Assembly (NCBI GenBank): GCA_903885605.1
Contig: CAISJD010000020.1
Coordinates: forward strand, 45,744-109,743
Length of the DNA: 64,000 nt
Source of the DNA: an uncultured Chthonomonas sp.
Lineage (GTDB): Bacteria > Armatimonadota > Chthonomonadetes > Chthonomonadales > CAJBBX01
Direction: 5' to 3'
The position numbers and the translations under genes are program-made. The notes beneath the pieces were generated by a model. The model had not been told where the DNA came from. It ran no database searches and saw only the letters and a list, made by a program, of their open reading frames with translations. How positions within the stretch are numbered: position 1 is the first letter of the stretch; the number at the start of each line of letters is the position of its first letter. Below, piece after piece: positions 51,162 to 60,288 of the stretch.

Positions 51162-51635
51162 CTACTCGCGCTCCTGCTTGGCTCGCTTCTTGAGGCGCCG
51201 TTGCCGCCGGTCCTGCCACTTCTCGAACTCCGCGTCGGTCTCGTCGGTGTACACGAACGTCTGACCGGTGTGGATCACCATGAAGATCCCCCATCCGAAC
51301 AGGGGCCAGATTGACCAGGTCAGGCGGTGGGCCAGCCAGAAGTCGAGCGCCATCATGCATCCGTTCGCGGCCACATACGAGATGAGGTGGCTCATCCACT
51401 CGCCACGGCGGTGCTTGTTGAAGAGGCGGCGCTCCTCGACCTCGGAGCGCTCGCTCCGGCATCTGGCCGCCGCGGCGCTGATCGCCTCGGGCGATAGCCC
51501 CAGCTCGGAAGCCATGCGCAGGAGCGCCTCCTCTGAGACGCCGGCGGGGCTGAGGCCGTCGGGCTGCTCAACCTCCTGGCGGACGGCGATCCGCAGTATC
51601 TGCTCGGCTTCCTCGTGCGTGTACTGCTGGCTCAT
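51162..51635 (-). CDS. 2TM-domain protein with coiled N-terminus
   Basis: A 157-residue protein; the start at 51635 (MSQQYTHEEAEQILRIAV) is preferred because the upstream in-frame part is of poor quality. Residues 10-75 form a helical region of the type that precedes 2TM domains (EEALLRMASELGLSPEAISAA). Residues ~95-135 contain two membrane segments (LISYVAANGCMMALDFWLAH, IWPLFGWGIFMVIHTGQTF), the 2TM pattern, and the protein ends with a basic tail. Function is unknown; similar domains sit next to sensor kinases or transport genes. Confidence 0.7.
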   Translation of the reverse strand: MSQQYTHEEAEQILRIAVRQEVEQPDGLSPAGVSEEALLRMASELGLSPEAISAAAARCRSERSEVEERRLFNKHRRGEWMSHLISYVAANGCMMALDFWLAHRLTWSIWPLFGWGIFMVIHTGQTFVYTDETDAEFEKWQDRRQRRLKKRAKQERE

Positions 51636-51748
51636 GGCGCTGTCGGCCTCCAGGGCTCGCCGAATGGCGGCGAACAACCCTCCACCGGACCCTCGTAATG
51701 GACGTTGTGCGGCGCCCATGCCGCGCTGGAGATCAGGAGAGCAAGCAT

Positions 51749-52111
51749 ATGTCCAGAACCCTTACCTGGTTCGAGGTTCCTGCCACCGACGTGAACCGCG
51801 CCGTCGCCTTCTATGAGGCAGTGGTCGGCCTCACCATTGAGCGGAACCCCGGCGACCCCTGCCAGGCCTTCTTCTCGCACACCGACGGCATCGGCGGCGA
51901 GATTTGCTCCGGCCCCTTCAGCCGGCCAGGCGGCGTCGGTGTGCTGGTCTACTTCGATGTGCCTGGCGGCGTGGCTGACGCGCTGACGAGGGTGGAGGCC
52001 GCCGGCGGATCGATCCTTACGCCGCTGACGAACATCGGGCCGCACGGCTTTATCGCCGTAGTGCAGGATACCGAGGGCAACCGCGTGGGCCTGCACAATA
52101 TGCAGGGCTAG
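51749..52111 (+). CDS. VOC-family (glyoxalase-like) protein
   Basis: A 120-residue single VOC domain. The ATG at 51749 is preceded by AGGAGA. It contains WFEVPATDVNRAVAFYEAVVGL at the start, the middle LVYFDVPGGVADALTRVEAAGG and QDTEGNRVGLHNM at the end, with the last E-x-N pattern in the metal-ligand position. Such small proteins are isomerases, dioxygenases or antibiotic-binding proteins; the substrate cannot be told. It converges on the zinc-ribbon gene. Confidence 0.88.
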   Translation: MSRTLTWFEVPATDVNRAVAFYEAVVGLTIERNPGDPCQAFFSHTDGIGGEICSGPFSRPGGVGVLVYFDVPGGVADALTRVEAAGGSILTPLTNIGPHGFIAVVQDTEGNRVGLHNMQG

Positions 52112-52121
52112 AAGCGGGAGG

Positions 52122-52160
52122 CCGGAGGGCGGGGCGCCGATAGGCAGTTCCGCCCTCCGG
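52122..52160. terminator. Bidirectional terminator-like hairpin
   Basis: Perfect 11-bp arms CCGGAGGGCGG (52122-52132) and CCGCCCTCCGG (52150-52160) lie in the 53-bp gap between two convergent genes. No T-run is seen on either strand. Confidence 0.7.
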
Positions 52161-52164
52161 TCGG

Positions 52165-52482
52165 CTAGAAGTCGAACAGCTCGCCCAGGAAGTTCTTCTT
52201 GCGGCGCCGGTGGCCGTAGCGCTCGTCGTCATCGTCGTCGTCATCATCGCGGCGGTAGCCGGGCCGCAGCCTGGGATCGTAGCGCGGATCAACCGGCGGC
52301 GGGGCCAGTCGCGGATCGGCCACGGGCGGCGTGCGGGCCGGTGCGGCGCCCGAGCGCTCGATGAGCTTGTCGAGCTCACCCCGGTCCAGCCAGATGCCCC
52401 GGCACTGCGGGCAGTAATCGATCTCAACGCCTTGCCGTTCCGTCATCATCAAAGCCACGCCGCTGCATACCGGGCAGTTCAT
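52165..52482 (-). CDS. Zinc-ribbon (TFIIB-type) protein
   Basis: A 105-residue protein. MNCPVCSG and DYCPQCRGIWLDRGELDKLI form the four-Cys zinc ribbon with the G-I-W-L-D-x-G-E-L motif of zf-TFIIB family proteins. The C-terminus is low complexity with a run of eight aspartates followed by a basic RRRKKNFLGELFDF. The family has no proven function; it is often found near stress-related or membrane genes. Confidence 0.85.
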   Translation of the reverse strand: MNCPVCSGVALMMTERQGVEIDYCPQCRGIWLDRGELDKLIERSGAAPARTPPVADPRLAPPPVDPRYDPRLRPGYRRDDDDDDDDERYGHRRRKKNFLGELFDF

Positions 52483-52569
52483 GCTCAGACCTCCTCAGGG
52501 GCCTCGGCCACCATGAGCCGGGCTCTAGGGCATATACGCGGGTAGACGTCCCGTCGGTCGCGTCGGCTT

Positions 52570-52905
52570 TCAGCCCCTGACCACGGGCAGGCCCGCCTGG
52601 GACCATGCCATCATGCCACCCGTAACGTTGCTCACGTCCTCTCGCCCCTTGCCCGCCAGGTAGCCGCAGGCCTGGGCACTGCGCCCCCCCGCATGGCAGA
52701 TGACGTAGAGCGGCCCGGCAGGAAGCTCGGCGGCCCGGGCAGGCACCTGTCCCAGTGGGATGTGGATGGCGTTGGGGGCGTGGCCCGCCGCCCATTCGTC
52801 GCTTTCGCGGACATCGACCAGGGCGGCGATGCCGGCGGCCTGGCCGGCCTGTGCGGTCTTCACATCGACTTCAGCGAAGCTCGGCTTGCGCTTCCCAAAG
52901 AGCAT
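52570..52905 (-). CDS. Single-domain rhodanese
   Basis: A 111-residue rhodanese (sulfur transferase). The active-site loop is CHAGGRSAQAC with the catalytic Cys near residue 70 and the N-terminal LVDVRESDEWAAGHAPNAIHIPLGQVPAR is standard. The small size fits a GlpE/PspE-type cytoplasmic persulfide carrier. Its neighbours do not indicate a partner. Confidence 0.9.
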   Translation of the reverse strand: MLFGKRKPSFAEVDVKTAQAGQAAGIAALVDVRESDEWAAGHAPNAIHIPLGQVPARAAELPAGPLYVICHAGGRSAQACGYLAGKGREDVSNVTGGMMAWSQAGLPVVRG

Positions 52906-52951
52906 CGTCTCATCTCCTGTCGGCGGCTCGTCGCGGCCCCATCTATGCCGC

Positions 52952-52981
52952 GAGGGCGGGCGCCCGATGGCCCCCGCCCTC
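52952..52981. terminator. Terminator-like hairpin for the Gfo/Idh gene
   Basis: GAGGGCGGG (52952-52960) and CCCGCCCTC (52973-52981) form a perfect 9-bp stem 27 bases after the stop of the Tat-exported oxidoreductase gene. Confidence 0.55.
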
Positions 52982-53007
52982 CTTGCCGGCTCGTTCGTCC
53001 CCCGGTC

Positions 53008-54345
53008 CTAACCCCAGTACTTGCGGGTCTTCGGATCGAAGTGCATGGTCTTGCCACGGCGATAGGCCATCTCGCCCAGCGAGATCATTACCTGCACGCG
53101 GAGCGCCAGGTCGATGTTGCAGTTGGGCACGCCGCCGCCGCGGATGCAGTCCAGCAGGTTCTTCTGGTGCGTCTCGATCCGCTCGCCGTCGCCCGGAACG
53201 GGCTCGGTGGCCTCTTCGACCTCTTCGGCGTAGACGCGCTCAGGCTTGATGTCGACGCCGGAGCCGCCGAAGTAGAGGGAGGCCTTGTTGCCGCGGATCA
53301 TGTCCTGCCAGCCCTGCTCGTTGATGGTCGTGCCCAGGAGCATCAGGGTGCACTCCTCGGCGAAGTCCACCTGGATGGTCGTGAAGTCCGGCACCTCGCG
53401 GTCGATGGCCTTGGTGACCGGGTTGATCTTCTGAACATAGATGCCGCCCATGGAGGAGGCCCGGGTCGGGAAGCCGGCCATGCCGGTCTGCGGCAGGTTC
53501 ATGGCGATGGTCAGAGGGTGCAGGCGGTGCGGGAAGAGGTCGCCCATGATCCCGTTGCCGTAGGCCCAGTACTTGCGCCATCGGAAGAAGCGATCCGGAT
53601 CCCAAGCCTTGGGCCCGAGGCCCTTGCGGAACATCTCCCAGTTGATGTAGGCGTCGCCCGTGGCGTCGGGGCCGGCGTCCTTATCGATGCCGTAGTAGTT
53701 CCACTCGCCGTCGCGGCCGTTGCGGCAGTAGCTGCCCTGGGCCTGGATCAGGTGGCCGATGCGGCCTTCCTTGACGATCTTGCCGGCCACGTGCCACTTC
53801 TGGTCGGAGCAGCCCTGCGAGCCCACCTGGACCAGCTTGCCGGTCTTCTTGGAGGTATCCCACAGCTTGTAGGCCTCCTCGATGGTGCGGCACATGGGCT
53901 TCTCGATGTAGACGTGCTTGCCGGCCAGCATGGCCTCGACGCCCACCGGGGCATGCCAGTTGTCCGAAGTGGCGATCCAGACTACGTCGATATCCTTGTT
54001 CTCAAGGAGCTTGCGGTAGTCCTCGTAGCCTGCCGTCTCGGGTAGCTCGACCGACGCCAGTGCGGACTTGATGCGGCGGCGATAGACGTCGCACATAGCC
54101 ACGGACTGGATGTTGTTGTCTGCCTTGTTCTCGTTCAGCAGGCGGACGTGGGTCATGCCCTGTCCGCCCACGCCTACATGGCCGACGCGAATCCGGTCGT
54201 TGGCGCCCAGCGCCGAAGCCGGAGACAGCGAATAGACCGAGCTCTTGGCGGCGCCGGCTGCACCGGCCGTCACCGCGGTGGTCACTGCGGCGTTTCGCAG
54301 GAACTCACGCCGGGTCTCGCCGGCGCCGCTCTTATCGACACTCAT
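53008..54345 (-). CDS. Tat-exported Gfo/Idh/MocA oxidoreductase
   Basis: A 445-residue protein with a Tat signal (TRREFLRNAA, then a hydrophobic alanine stretch to ~residue 45), so it folds with its cofactor before export. The Rossmann motif is VGHVGVGGQGMTHVRLL and the catalytic-site motif is in YIEKPMCRTIEEA (E-K-P) followed later by GDLFPHRLHPL. Related Tat-exported members in planctomycete- and Armatimonadota-like bacteria are thought to act on sugars outside the membrane. The next gene upstream is another of this class with unlike sequence. Confidence 0.88.
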   Translation of the reverse strand: MSVDKSGAGETRREFLRNAAVTTAVTAGAAGAAKSSVYSLSPASALGANDRIRVGHVGVGGQGMTHVRLLNENKADNNIQSVAMCDVYRRRIKSALASVELPETAGYEDYRKLLENKDIDVVWIATSDNWHAPVGVEAMLAGKHVYIEKPMCRTIEEAYKLWDTSKKTGKLVQVGSQGCSDQKWHVAGKIVKEGRIGHLIQAQGSYCRNGRDGEWNYYGIDKDAGPDATGDAYINWEMFRKGLGPKAWDPDRFFRWRKYWAYGNGIMGDLFPHRLHPLTIAMNLPQTGMAGFPTRASSMGGIYVQKINPVTKAIDREVPDFTTIQVDFAEECTLMLLGTTINEQGWQDMIRGNKASLYFGGSGVDIKPERVYAEEVEEATEPVPGDGERIETHQKNLLDCIRGGGVPNCNIDLALRVQVMISLGEMAYRRGKTMHFDPKTRKYWG

Positions 54346-54407
54346 TGAACGCTTCGCTCCTTGTTGCGAATGGTCTTTCCGGTCGTCCTGGACGGCCGCT
54401 GTTGGTC

Positions 54408-55673
54408 TTACAGGTTGAAGATGTCGGCGGGCAGCTCAACACGTCCGCCGGCCAATGCGGCCTCCTGGACTTTGGCCGCCAGCACGTTGGCCTGGTACCC
54501 GACGAGAGCGTCGGCGGCAGGCTTCTTGCCGGCGCGCACGGAGCCCAGGAAGGCGTCCACGGACTGGTAGAGCGCCGTCTTCGTCAGGTCGGCGCCCACC
54601 TTGCCGGGCTCCTTGCCCTGGCTGATGAGCTTGGTGGCGTCGGCCACCAGCGCGATCCCGGTCTCGTCACCCAGCTTGTCCTTGCGGGCGTAGACTTCCC
54701 AGCCCAGGAGCGGCGAGTCGGTCTCCTTGAACATCCACCCTCGCTGATCGCGGATCAGCATGGCGAAGTTCGGCCCCAGGAGCGTCTCGAAGGCGCCGTC
54801 GAACGAGTTGGTGATGGTCGCGTCATACGCCACGCGAAGGCCGCCGGGGAACTCCAGCACGGCCTGCATGGTATCGGGCACTTCCATTCCGTCGCCGCCG
54901 CGGGCCATGACGCCGCCCATGGCGGTGACAGCCACCGGGAGCGCCTTCAGGTACCAGCAGAACATATCGAACTGGTGGATGCCCACCTCGCCGGGAAGCC
55001 CCAGCGAGCTCGCCTTAAAGAGGCGCCAGCTCTGCTCGCGCTCGCGCTCGGGCGTGGGGGCGGCGGCCTTCCATGTGGTCTTCTTGCGCCACTGGGCGCG
55101 GCCGGCGGTGGGCTTGCCCATGTCGCCGAGGAAGTTGCGCACGTGGTTGTGCATCTTGTTGGCGCGGTACTGCAGGCCGGTATGGAAGATCGTCTTAGCC
55201 GCTCCGGCTGCCGTGGCGATGGCCTTGGCGTCCTCAATGCTACTGGCCAGGGGCGCCTCGCAGTAGACGTGCTTGCCCGCCGCGAGGGCGTCCAGCACGA
55301 TCTGCTTGTGCAGGTGGGACGGCGTCGCCACGAAGACGGCCTGGATGTCCTTGGACTCGAGCACCTTGCGGTAGTCGGTCTGGACGGCCGCGCTTGCCAC
55401 GATGTCCGTCGAGCGCTTGATGTAGGCCGGCGAAGTGTAGGTATCGCAGATGGCCGCAACCGGTGCGCCGGGCACCTTGGCCAGCGAGGCCAGGATCTCG
55501 CGGCCTCGTGGACCCAGGCCGATCACGGCACACGTCACGGGCGCCCCGGCCGGCGCATCCTGCGCTGAGGCCTCGGTAATGAGGATCTCCTCGGCGGCCA
55601 CGGCCACACCAAGGGAGGTGAGGGTAACCCCACGAAGGAAGTCACGGCGGTTCACGTTCTCGAGTTCGGTCAT
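54408..55673 (-). CDS. Tat-exported Gfo/Idh/MocA oxidoreductase
   Basis: A 421-residue protein; I take the ATG at 55673 (MTELENVNRRDFLRGVTL), with AAGGGA upstream, rather than a further in-frame one. NRRDFLRG is the Tat motif. The Rossmann site is CAVIGLGPRGREIL and the conserved catalytic stretch is HVYCEAPLASSIEDA, where E-A-P stands in place of the usual E-K-P, so the catalytic lysine is missing. It and the downstream gene form a same-direction pair 62 bases apart. Confidence 0.85.
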   Translation of the reverse strand: MTELENVNRRDFLRGVTLTSLGVAVAAEEILITEASAQDAPAGAPVTCAVIGLGPRGREILASLAKVPGAPVAAICDTYTSPAYIKRSTDIVASAAVQTDYRKVLESKDIQAVFVATPSHLHKQIVLDALAAGKHVYCEAPLASSIEDAKAIATAAGAAKTIFHTGLQYRANKMHNHVRNFLGDMGKPTAGRAQWRKKTTWKAAAPTPEREREQSWRLFKASSLGLPGEVGIHQFDMFCWYLKALPVAVTAMGGVMARGGDGMEVPDTMQAVLEFPGGLRVAYDATITNSFDGAFETLLGPNFAMLIRDQRGWMFKETDSPLLGWEVYARKDKLGDETGIALVADATKLISQGKEPGKVGADLTKTALYQSVDAFLGSVRAGKKPAADALVGYQANVLAAKVQEAALAGGRVELPADIFNL

Positions 55674-55766
55674 GTTCCCTTCCGTCTTCTTGCAGAGCGC
55701 CATCCCGGACCGGCCTGAACCGCACCTCCGTTGGCGACTTTGGACAGTTTACCTGTTGCGAGGTAA

Positions 55767-55780
55767 GTGAGTGGACTCAC
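55767..55780. promoter_or_regulatory. Palindrome in the divergent spacer
   Basis: GTGAGT-GG-ACTCAC is a perfect 14-bp palindrome midway in the 188-bp spacer between the Tat-exported oxidoreductase and the SGNH-like gene at 55862. It has the size of an operator half-site pair. No promoter is certain around it. Confidence 0.35.
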
Positions 55781-55861
55781 GAGTTGACGGCGAGCGCCCT
55801 TCCGGCCGTCGTTTCGGCGATGAGGTATGGTTAGGTCTCACTTCTCCCCAGCGAGCCCGCC

Positions 55862-56818
55862 GTGCCAATGAGGTCGAGCGCCCAGAACGGCTGTATATCG
55901 TCATGCGGGTACCGTCACCTGCTGCTCCTCGTAATGACGGCCCTGTTCAGCGCCGGGTTCGTTGCGGCGCGCCCGAAAGGCGCCGACCGGGGCCTGCCGG
56001 AGCCTCGTTTCTGGGCCGCCAAGCTCGCGCACCGGGGCGATTGCGGCGTGGTGCTGGCAGGCTGTTCGCGGGTCTACTGCGGCCTTGCGCCGGCGGCCAT
56101 GGCGCCCATCCTCGGTACGGGGCGGATCCTGAACTACGGTTTCAGCAACCAGGCCTACAGCGACGCCTACCTGCAGGCCGTGCCGCGCGCGCTGGACCCC
56201 GCCTCGCGCCGGAGGACTATCGTGCTCGGCATCGCGCCGCACAACTTCCTGGCAGCCAGGGCCGCGACCAATCAGTTCAACGGGCTGGCGGCCCGCAACG
56301 GCCTCGCGCATCTCTGGGACCGCGGCTTCGGCGGCCTTCTCGATCCCTACGACCTGGGCGCGAACCGGCCCGGCGCCGGCAAGTGGCGGTTCAGCGTCGA
56401 GTACCATGCCGACGGCTGGGGCGCACTGACGCGGGAGCCGGCGGACCCGCTGGCCGCGATCCCGGCCATCGAGGACCTCTATGCGGACGAGTTGCCGAGC
56501 TACCGACTGATCGACGGCCTGGTGGCCGCGTGCCGAGACTGGACGCGCCGGGGCATCCGGGTCTACGCCACACGACTGCCGCTGCCGCCCCGTGTGGCCG
56601 ACGCCGAGGAGGCCGCCAGCGGCTTCGCGTTCGAGTCGGTCAGGTCACGCCTCGCGGAAGCCGGTTGCACATGGCTGGAGGTGAAGACCTTCGACCTGGC
56701 CTCGGCCGACGGCTCGCACCTGCCGGCGCCCTCGGCCTGGGAGTACTCGCGGCGCCTGGCAGCGGCCATGGCCGAGCATGAACTGCGGAGGAGCCGGACG
56801 GCCGGACGGCGAACCTAG
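55862..56818 (+). CDS. SGNH-like membrane-anchored protein (DUF1574-like)
   Basis: A 318-residue protein with an N-terminal anchor (~residues 18-35, HLLLLVMTALFSAGFVAA); GTG at 55862 or ATG at 55868 may start it and neither has a good ribosome site. VVLAGCSRVYCGLAPAAMAPIL near the start and ADGSHLPAPSAWEYSRRLA at the end resemble the block I and block V of AlgJ/DUF1574-type SGNH proteins, in which a Cys seems to replace a Gly before the nucleophile Ser. Such proteins act on polysaccharide acetylation. The next gene follows after 37 bases. Confidence 0.6.
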   Translation: MPMRSSAQNGCISSCGYRHLLLLVMTALFSAGFVAARPKGADRGLPEPRFWAAKLAHRGDCGVVLAGCSRVYCGLAPAAMAPILGTGRILNYGFSNQAYSDAYLQAVPRALDPASRRRTIVLGIAPHNFLAARAATNQFNGLAARNGLAHLWDRGFGGLLDPYDLGANRPGAGKWRFSVEYHADGWGALTREPADPLAAIPAIEDLYADELPSYRLIDGLVAACRDWTRRGIRVYATRLPLPPRVADAEEAASGFAFESVRSRLAEAGCTWLEVKTFDLASADGSHLPAPSAWEYSRRLAAAMAEHELRRSRTAGRRT

Positions 56819-56855
56819 GCAACATCCACCACTCCATAGAGAGAGGGCCAAACGA

Positions 56856-58115
56856 ATGCGTGTCGCGAGCAGACTGGCGGCGAGTGCGGGCCTCGTGGCG
56901 ATCGCCGCTTCCTGGGCCGCCGCCACGGACTTCCCCGGATGGCGAGGCCCGAGCCGGGACGGGGTCGCCCGCGAGAAGGGCCTCCTGCGCCAGTGGCCGC
57001 AGGGCGGTCCGCGGCTTCTCTGGCAGGCGAAGGATGTGGGCTACGGGTTCGGCTCCCCGGCCATCGTGGGCAATCGCGCCTACGTCATCAGCAGCAAGGG
57101 AACGGAGGCCGAGTACCTGCAGGCGCTGGACGCCGGCGCCGGCAAGCTGCTCTGGCAAGCCCCCATCGGCAAGGTGGGCAACCCCAACCAGATGCCCAAC
57201 TACCCCGGCGCACGCTCAACGCCCGTGGTGGACGGCAAGCTGATCTACGCACTGGGCTCCGACGGCGACCTGGTCTGCCTGGAGGCCGCCGCGGGCAAGC
57301 TACGCTGGCGCAAGAGCCTCCGCACCGACCTGGGAGGCAAGCCGGGCGTCTGGGCCTACGCGGAGTCGCCCCTGATCGACGGCGACAAGCTCATCTGCGC
57401 CCCCGGCGGCGCCGAGGCCACCATGGCGGCCCTGGACAAGCGCACCGGCTCCGTGGTCTGGAAGTGCGCCGTACCGGGCGGCGACGCCGCGGGATATGCC
57501 TCCACCGTCATCGCCACGGTCGGCGGGAAGAAGCAGTACGTCCAGTTCCTGGGCGGTGGCGCCGTGGGCGTCGATGCCGCCACGGGAGCCTTCCTCTGGC
57601 GCTTCGCTCGCCCTGCCAGCCAGGGCAACGCATCGGACCCGCTGGTCTCCGGCGACCGCGTCTATGCAGGATCGGGCCTGGCGGGCGGCGGACAAGCCAC
57701 GCTGACGGCCAAGGGCGACGGGGCGTTCGACGTGCAGCAGAACTACTTCGACCGCGCCTTGCCCAACGGCATGGGCGGCTTCATCCTGATCGGCGACTGC
57801 CTCTACGGCGCCGGGAACATGGGTCTCTTCTGCGTGGACTGGCTCACCGGCCAGGTCCGATGGCGCGACCGCTCCGTCGGGCCCGGCTCCCTGCTGCTGG
57901 CCGACGGCATGCTCTACCTGCACGGTGACAAGGGCGACGTGGCCCTGATCAAGCCGAGCCCCGAGGGCTACCGCGAGAAGGGCCGCCTGACGCCTCCCGA
58001 TCAGCCCGAGCGCCGCCGGACGCAGGCATGGTCCTACCCCGCCCTCTCCAACGGCAGGCTCTACATCCGCGATCTGGAGCGCCTCTGGTGCTACTCCGTG
58101 AAGGGAGCCCGATGA
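56856..58115 (+). CDS. Secreted PQQ-like beta-propeller protein
   Basis: A 419-residue exported protein: signal MRVASRLAASAGLVAIAASWAAA, then about seven PQQ-type blades such as LQALDAGAGKLLWQAPIG, VCLEAAAGKLRWRKSL, AALDKRTGSVVWKCAV, VDAATGAFLWRFARP and CVDWLTGQVRWRDRS. FPGWRGPSRDG at the mature N-terminus is typical of planctomycete-like PQQ proteins. The family usually acts as scaffold (BamB-like), without cofactor. Starts at ATG 56856 behind GAGAGGG. It overlaps the next gene by 4 bases (ATGA). Confidence 0.85.
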   Translation: MRVASRLAASAGLVAIAASWAAATDFPGWRGPSRDGVAREKGLLRQWPQGGPRLLWQAKDVGYGFGSPAIVGNRAYVISSKGTEAEYLQALDAGAGKLLWQAPIGKVGNPNQMPNYPGARSTPVVDGKLIYALGSDGDLVCLEAAAGKLRWRKSLRTDLGGKPGVWAYAESPLIDGDKLICAPGGAEATMAALDKRTGSVVWKCAVPGGDAAGYASTVIATVGGKKQYVQFLGGGAVGVDAATGAFLWRFARPASQGNASDPLVSGDRVYAGSGLAGGGQATLTAKGDGAFDVQQNYFDRALPNGMGGFILIGDCLYGAGNMGLFCVDWLTGQVRWRDRSVGPGSLLLADGMLYLHGDKGDVALIKPSPEGYREKGRLTPPDQPERRRTQAWSYPALSNGRLYIRDLERLWCYSVKGAR

Positions 58116-59146
58116 GCGGCGCCGCCCGCTGGGCGCCCTGGGCCGCATGGGCGGTCGCAGCGGCCGTAGCCGCCGGCATCGCGGTCTCGTCGCGGCTGAC
58201 CTCCGAGCCGAAGGCCCTCTGCACGGCCGGAGCCATGCCCGAGCAGGCATCGCGCGGCGGCGACGCGTGGTACTGGATCGAGCGGCCCCGGGGCGGCGCG
58301 GCCGCGCTGGTCGCCTGCTCGGGCGGGCAGACGCGGAGGATCGCCGAAGCCCCGGCCATCGGCTCGTACTCCGCCGCCGCCGGCTCCGTCGCCTGGACCG
58401 CTCGTGAGGGCGAGGGCTGGGCCGTCTGGGCCGCCGACGCCGACGGCTCCAACAAGGTGAGGCTCTCCGCGCCGAAAGAGGAGCCGAAGGGCGTCTGTCT
58501 GCTCGGCGACCGCGTGGTCTGGCTCTCCGAGCGGCCCGGCTACCTGACCGAGGAGACGCCTTTCGTGGCGCTTGGCCCCAGCGTTCAGGTGCTGTCGGCG
58601 CCCCGGTCCGGCGGGGCCGTGGCCCGGCTGACCGGACTGCCCGAGGCCATCGGCGGCGAGGTCGTGGGCGAGGCGGACGGCGAGGCCGTGGTCACCGCGT
58701 TGCGCCCCGGCAATCCGGGCAGTACGATCTTCTATGCCGTCCCGCTGGACGGTCGGCCGCCGCGCCGGATCGCAGGGCAGACGGGACAGGCTCGCGCCAT
58801 CGTCCTGCCGGGCTCGGGCATCCACTGGACGGCACCCAGCGACGAGGCGGGCATCGGCGTGAGCGCGTCGCGGTTCCGCAGATTGGCGAAGGACGGCTCA
58901 ACGCAGAACCTGGCTGAGTGGCTGCCTTCGGCCTCCCAGCCGCACGCGTCGGGCGGGCGCATCTACTTCACTACCGAGGGCACCGAGTACGGCGTCTGGG
59001 CGTCGCCCGACCGGCATGACGTGGCACAGGTGCTACCGGTGCCGCGCCGCTTCACCGGCGTGGCCGTCGGCTCCGGCAAGATGCTCCTGCGCAAGCTGGA
59101 CCCGGTCCGCGGCGGAGTGCAGTTGTACGAGGAGGCTCTGCCATGA
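58112..59146 (+). CDS. Membrane-anchored beta-propeller-like protein
   Basis: A 344-residue protein with one N-terminal membrane helix (residues ~8-28, WAPWAAWAVAAAVAAGIAVS). The remainder repeats short blades with WAADADGSNKVRLSAP, QVLSAPRSGGAVARL and PLDGRPPRRIAGQ, as in TolB/DUF5050-type propellers. The start ATG overlaps the PQQ gene stop; the end overlaps the NHL gene start, so it is in a coupled operon. No catalytic motif is visible. Confidence 0.7.
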   Translation: MSGAARWAPWAAWAVAAAVAAGIAVSSRLTSEPKALCTAGAMPEQASRGGDAWYWIERPRGGAAALVACSGGQTRRIAEAPAIGSYSAAAGSVAWTAREGEGWAVWAADADGSNKVRLSAPKEEPKGVCLLGDRVVWLSERPGYLTEETPFVALGPSVQVLSAPRSGGAVARLTGLPEAIGGEVVGEADGEAVVTALRPGNPGSTIFYAVPLDGRPPRRIAGQTGQARAIVLPGSGIHWTAPSDEAGIGVSASRFRRLAKDGSTQNLAEWLPSASQPHASGGRIYFTTEGTEYGVWASPDRHDVAQVLPVPRRFTGVAVGSGKMLLRKLDPVRGGVQLYEEALP

Positions 59147-60288
59147 ACAAGGGCCTGCGCAAGCAAGTCAGCGCCAAGTCCGCCGCGGTGGCCATCTTTG
59201 TCGTCATCATCCTGGTCCAGGCCGTCTGGTGGCGCTTCCTGGTCTATCGTCCCAAGGGCCCGCCCGGCGGCTTCGGCGGCGGGGCGCCCATGGGCGTCGG
59301 CGAGCTGATCGTCACCGGGCGGCCCGATGCGCACGTGGAGACGCTGGCCGGCGGCGGCGACCCCGGCTTCGCGGACGGATCGCAGTCCGTGGCGCGCTTT
59401 GATGCGCCCACGGGCATCGCCGCCTGCCCGGACGGATCGCTGATCATCGCCGATACGCAGAACCACCGCATCCGCCGCCTGGCCGTGAATGGCGAGGTGA
59501 GCACAGTGGCCGGCGGGGCCGAGGGCTTCGCCGACGGACCCGCGGCACAGGCCCGCTTCTCGGCGCCCTGCGGCGTGGCTCTGGGACCGGACGGCGCGGT
59601 CTATGTGGCCGACGCCGGCAATAACCGGGTTCGGCGGGTCCGTGATGGGCTGGTGAGCACGCTGGCCGGCGGCCTCGACAAGCCCTGCGGCATCGCCTAC
59701 CGAGGGGGATCACAGCCCTCGCTTCTGGTGGCGGAAGTCGGCGGCAGGCGCGTACGGCAGCTCTCGCTGACGGGCGTCGTCTCGGCCGGTTGGGCAGCCG
59801 CGGATCGGCCCACGTCGGTGGCCGACTCCGGCGGGGTTGTCGCCGCCGCGACCCAGTCCGCCGCTCTGGTCGGGATCGCGGGCCCGCTGGGCTCGCCCGC
59901 CGTCGCCGAGAACGCGGACGGCTCCCGGAGCAACCCGTCGGCGCTCCGGCCCAAGCGGCTCACGGCGCTCTGCGCGGCTCCGGGCGGCTGGTACGCGGCC
60001 GATGCCGGACAGGGCGCGGTGCTGCACCTGCACGGCGGCGTGGCCGACGTGGTGGCGGGCTCCTTTGGGCAGCTGAATGACCACCGCGGCTACCGCGACT
60101 CCGACGGCGCCAAGAGCCTCTTCGCCGGCATCGGCGGCCTGGCCGTGGACGCCAAGGGCAGGATCCTGGTGGCCGACACGCACAACAACGCCATCCGGCG
60201 CATCACCATCATTCCCGGCTCGGCCGAGGTCGAGATCAGGCGCGGAGAGCGCGAGAGGAGGGGTTTCGACCAGTGGATGTCAGAGTAG
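59143..60288 (+). CDS. Membrane-anchored NHL-repeat protein
   Basis: A 381-residue protein with one N-terminal helix (AAVAIFVVIILVQAVWW) followed by a glycine-rich linker and NHL repeats: LIIADTQNHRIRRLAVNGEVSTVAGG, VYVADAGNNRVRRVRDGLVSTLAGG and ILVADTHNNAIRRI. NHL propellers bind proteins, RNA or ligands; here it faces outside. Overlaps with both neighbours (ATGA upstream, 16 bases with the ABC ATPase gene downstream). Confidence 0.85.
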   Translation: MNKGLRKQVSAKSAAVAIFVVIILVQAVWWRFLVYRPKGPPGGFGGGAPMGVGELIVTGRPDAHVETLAGGGDPGFADGSQSVARFDAPTGIAACPDGSLIIADTQNHRIRRLAVNGEVSTVAGGAEGFADGPAAQARFSAPCGVALGPDGAVYVADAGNNRVRRVRDGLVSTLAGGLDKPCGIAYRGGSQPSLLVAEVGGRRVRQLSLTGVVSAGWAAADRPTSVADSGGVVAAATQSAALVGIAGPLGSPAVAENADGSRSNPSALRPKRLTALCAAPGGWYAADAGQGAVLHLHGGVADVVAGSFGQLNDHRGYRDSDGAKSLFAGIGGLAVDAKGRILVADTHNNAIRRITIIPGSAEVEIRRGERERRGFDQWMSE

